From DAOUMF01 sp034411955 (lineage in GTDB: Bacteria > Chloroflexota > Dehalococcoidia > SM23-28-2 > RBG-16-64-32): a stretch of 6,567 bases of DNA. The position numbers and the translations under genes are program-made. The notes under the pieces were generated by a model, which made no database searches, had not been told where the DNA came from, and was given only the letters and a program-made list of their open reading frames with translations. Shown here piece after piece: positions 5,946-6,567 of the stretch. The stretch's first letter is position 1. Each line of letters starts with the position of its first letter. The stretch is taken from assembly GCA_034411955.1 (NCBI GenBank), contig DAOUMF010000050.1, forward strand, positions 1 to 6,567. Reading direction: 5' to 3'.

Positions 5946-6567
5946 TCAGTCCAGCTTGGCGACGGCGACCCGTATGCCTCGGTCGAAGGGGACGGGCTGC
6001 CATTGCATCGGCCAGTATCGCAGATGACCGTAGCCGCCGGCAAAGTGCAGCCACTTCACCATGCCCGTCTCAACGTCGGAGGCGCCCTTCCACGTCCGGT
6101 ACTGGTACGGCTCCCAGCCGTTGTAGGAGATCACCTGCCCGGGCTGCACGGAGGGCGAGAGCTTGACGGGGGCGATGAACACCCCCATGTCGTTGTAGAC
6201 CTGTACCTCCTCCTCGTCCTCGATCCCCAGGCGCTGGGCGTCATCGGTGTTGAGGACGATATGCGGCCGGCCACGGTGCGTCTCCTGCATCACCTTGTTC
6301 ACGATGTTCATCGAGTGGATGCTCCAGCGGTTGTGGCCGCTGGTCATGTAGAAGGGGTAGTCGCCGCCCTGGGGCGGGTTGTCCTTGTGGCAGGGGAACT
6401 CCTCCCCCGCCTCCATGAACCACTCGTGGTCGAGGTATAACTGGGCGCGGCGGGTCAGGGGGGGGTAGGGGATCTTCTTCTCCGTATGCCAGCGGAAGGC
6501 CGAGTGGGTCTCGTCCGGCTTGATGTCCGACGCCTGGCTGTAGGCCATGGCGCCGATGCCCCAGTTC
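5946..6567 (-). CDS. Molybdopterin oxidoreductase alpha subunit, ethylbenzene dehydrogenase-like (C-terminal part, 5' end outside window)
   Basis: The minus strand encodes 206 residues ending at a TGA (5946-5948). The frame stays open to the window edge, so the ATG at 6546-6548 is probably internal. The fragment matches the C-terminal molybdopterin-dinucleotide-binding region of the DMSO reductase superfamily. Visible landmarks are YPFYMTSGHNRWSIHS, a nucleotide-contact stretch HIVLNTDDAQRLGIEDEEEV, VQPGQVISYNGWEPYQYR and LHFAGGYGHLRY. The GHxRWSIHS, NGWEPYQ and AGGYGHL segments recall the type II subgroup: ethylbenzene dehydrogenase, alkane C2-methylene hydroxylase, steroid C25 dehydrogenase, and dimethylsulfide, selenate and chlorate enzymes. 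In the hydrocarbon branch such enzymes hydroxylate C-H bonds with water and are exported as a heterotrimer. The N-terminal Tat signal, iron-sulfur cysteines and molybdenum ligand, which would settle the subgroup, lie outside the window. None of its 11 Arg codons is AGG/AGA, unlike the facing operon. Superfamily confidence is high, subgroup moderate. Confidence 0.8.
   Translation of the reverse strand, partial: NWGIGAMAYSQASDIKPDETHSAFRWHTEKKIPYPPLTRRAQLYLDHEWFMEAGEEFPCHKDNPPQGGDYPFYMTSGHNRWSIHSMNIVNKVMQETHRGRPHIVLNTDDAQRLGIEDEEEVQVYNDMGVFIAPVKLSPSVQPGQVISYNGWEPYQYRTWKGASDVETGMVKWLHFAGGYGHLRYWPMQWQPVPFDRGIRVAVAKLD

Noticed and set aside
5170..6054. Open minus-strand frame spanning the convergent gap
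   Set aside because: It is antisense to the acyl-CoA dehydrogenase and overlaps the molybdenum enzyme's C-terminus in another frame; the translation looks like low-complexity shadow sequence.

Overview
The window is a GC-rich stretch of bacterial (possibly archaeal) DNA. It holds most of a five-gene plus-strand cluster and the tail end of a converging minus-strand gene. The gene content (an oxygen-sensitive glycyl radical enzyme, CoA-ester enzymes and a molybdenum oxidoreductase resembling ethylbenzene dehydrogenase) points to an anaerobe that degrades unusual organic acids, aromatics or hydrocarbons. The plus-strand genes use AGG/AGA arginine codons freely, but I cannot assign a lineage from the sequence alone.

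Layout. Positions 1-1382 carry the C-terminal ~459 residues of a glycyl radical enzyme, with both the thiyl-radical cysteine and the glycyl-radical loop. Next come a two-subunit CoA-transferase of the glutaconate CoA-transferase/IpdAB type (1436-2371 and 2414-3214), an MmgE/PrpD-family protein (3265-4632) and an acyl-CoA dehydrogenase (4696-5865). The gaps between these genes are only 42-63 bases and each downstream gene has its own ribosome binding site, so they read as one operon. A small GC-rich hairpin with a T-rich tail lies just after the glycyl radical gene and might tune the downstream genes. An 80-base convergent gap then separates the acyl-CoA dehydrogenase from the C-terminus of a molybdopterin oxidoreductase alpha subunit (5946-6567, minus strand).

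How the genes may work together (inference). The glycyl radical enzyme has the Gly-Cys-Val-Glu-Pro active site of eliminases, dehydratases and decarboxylases. It would make or cleave a small carboxylic acid, which the CoA-transferase could activate to a CoA thioester. The acyl-CoA dehydrogenase could introduce an alpha,beta double bond, and the MmgE/PrpD protein could hydrate, dehydrate, isomerise or decarboxylate an acid intermediate. I do not recognise this five-gene combination as a named pathway, and the substrate is unknown. The glycyl radical activating enzyme, electron-transfer flavoprotein, thiolase and regulator are not in the window.

The main points of interest are the undescribed-looking operon, an acyl-CoA dehydrogenase lacking the usual C-terminal catalytic glutamate but with a glutamate at the isovaleryl-CoA dehydrogenase position, and a codon-usage break between the operon and the molybdenum enzyme gene. 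There is no sign of tRNA, rRNA, CRISPR, insertion sequences or tandem repeats.
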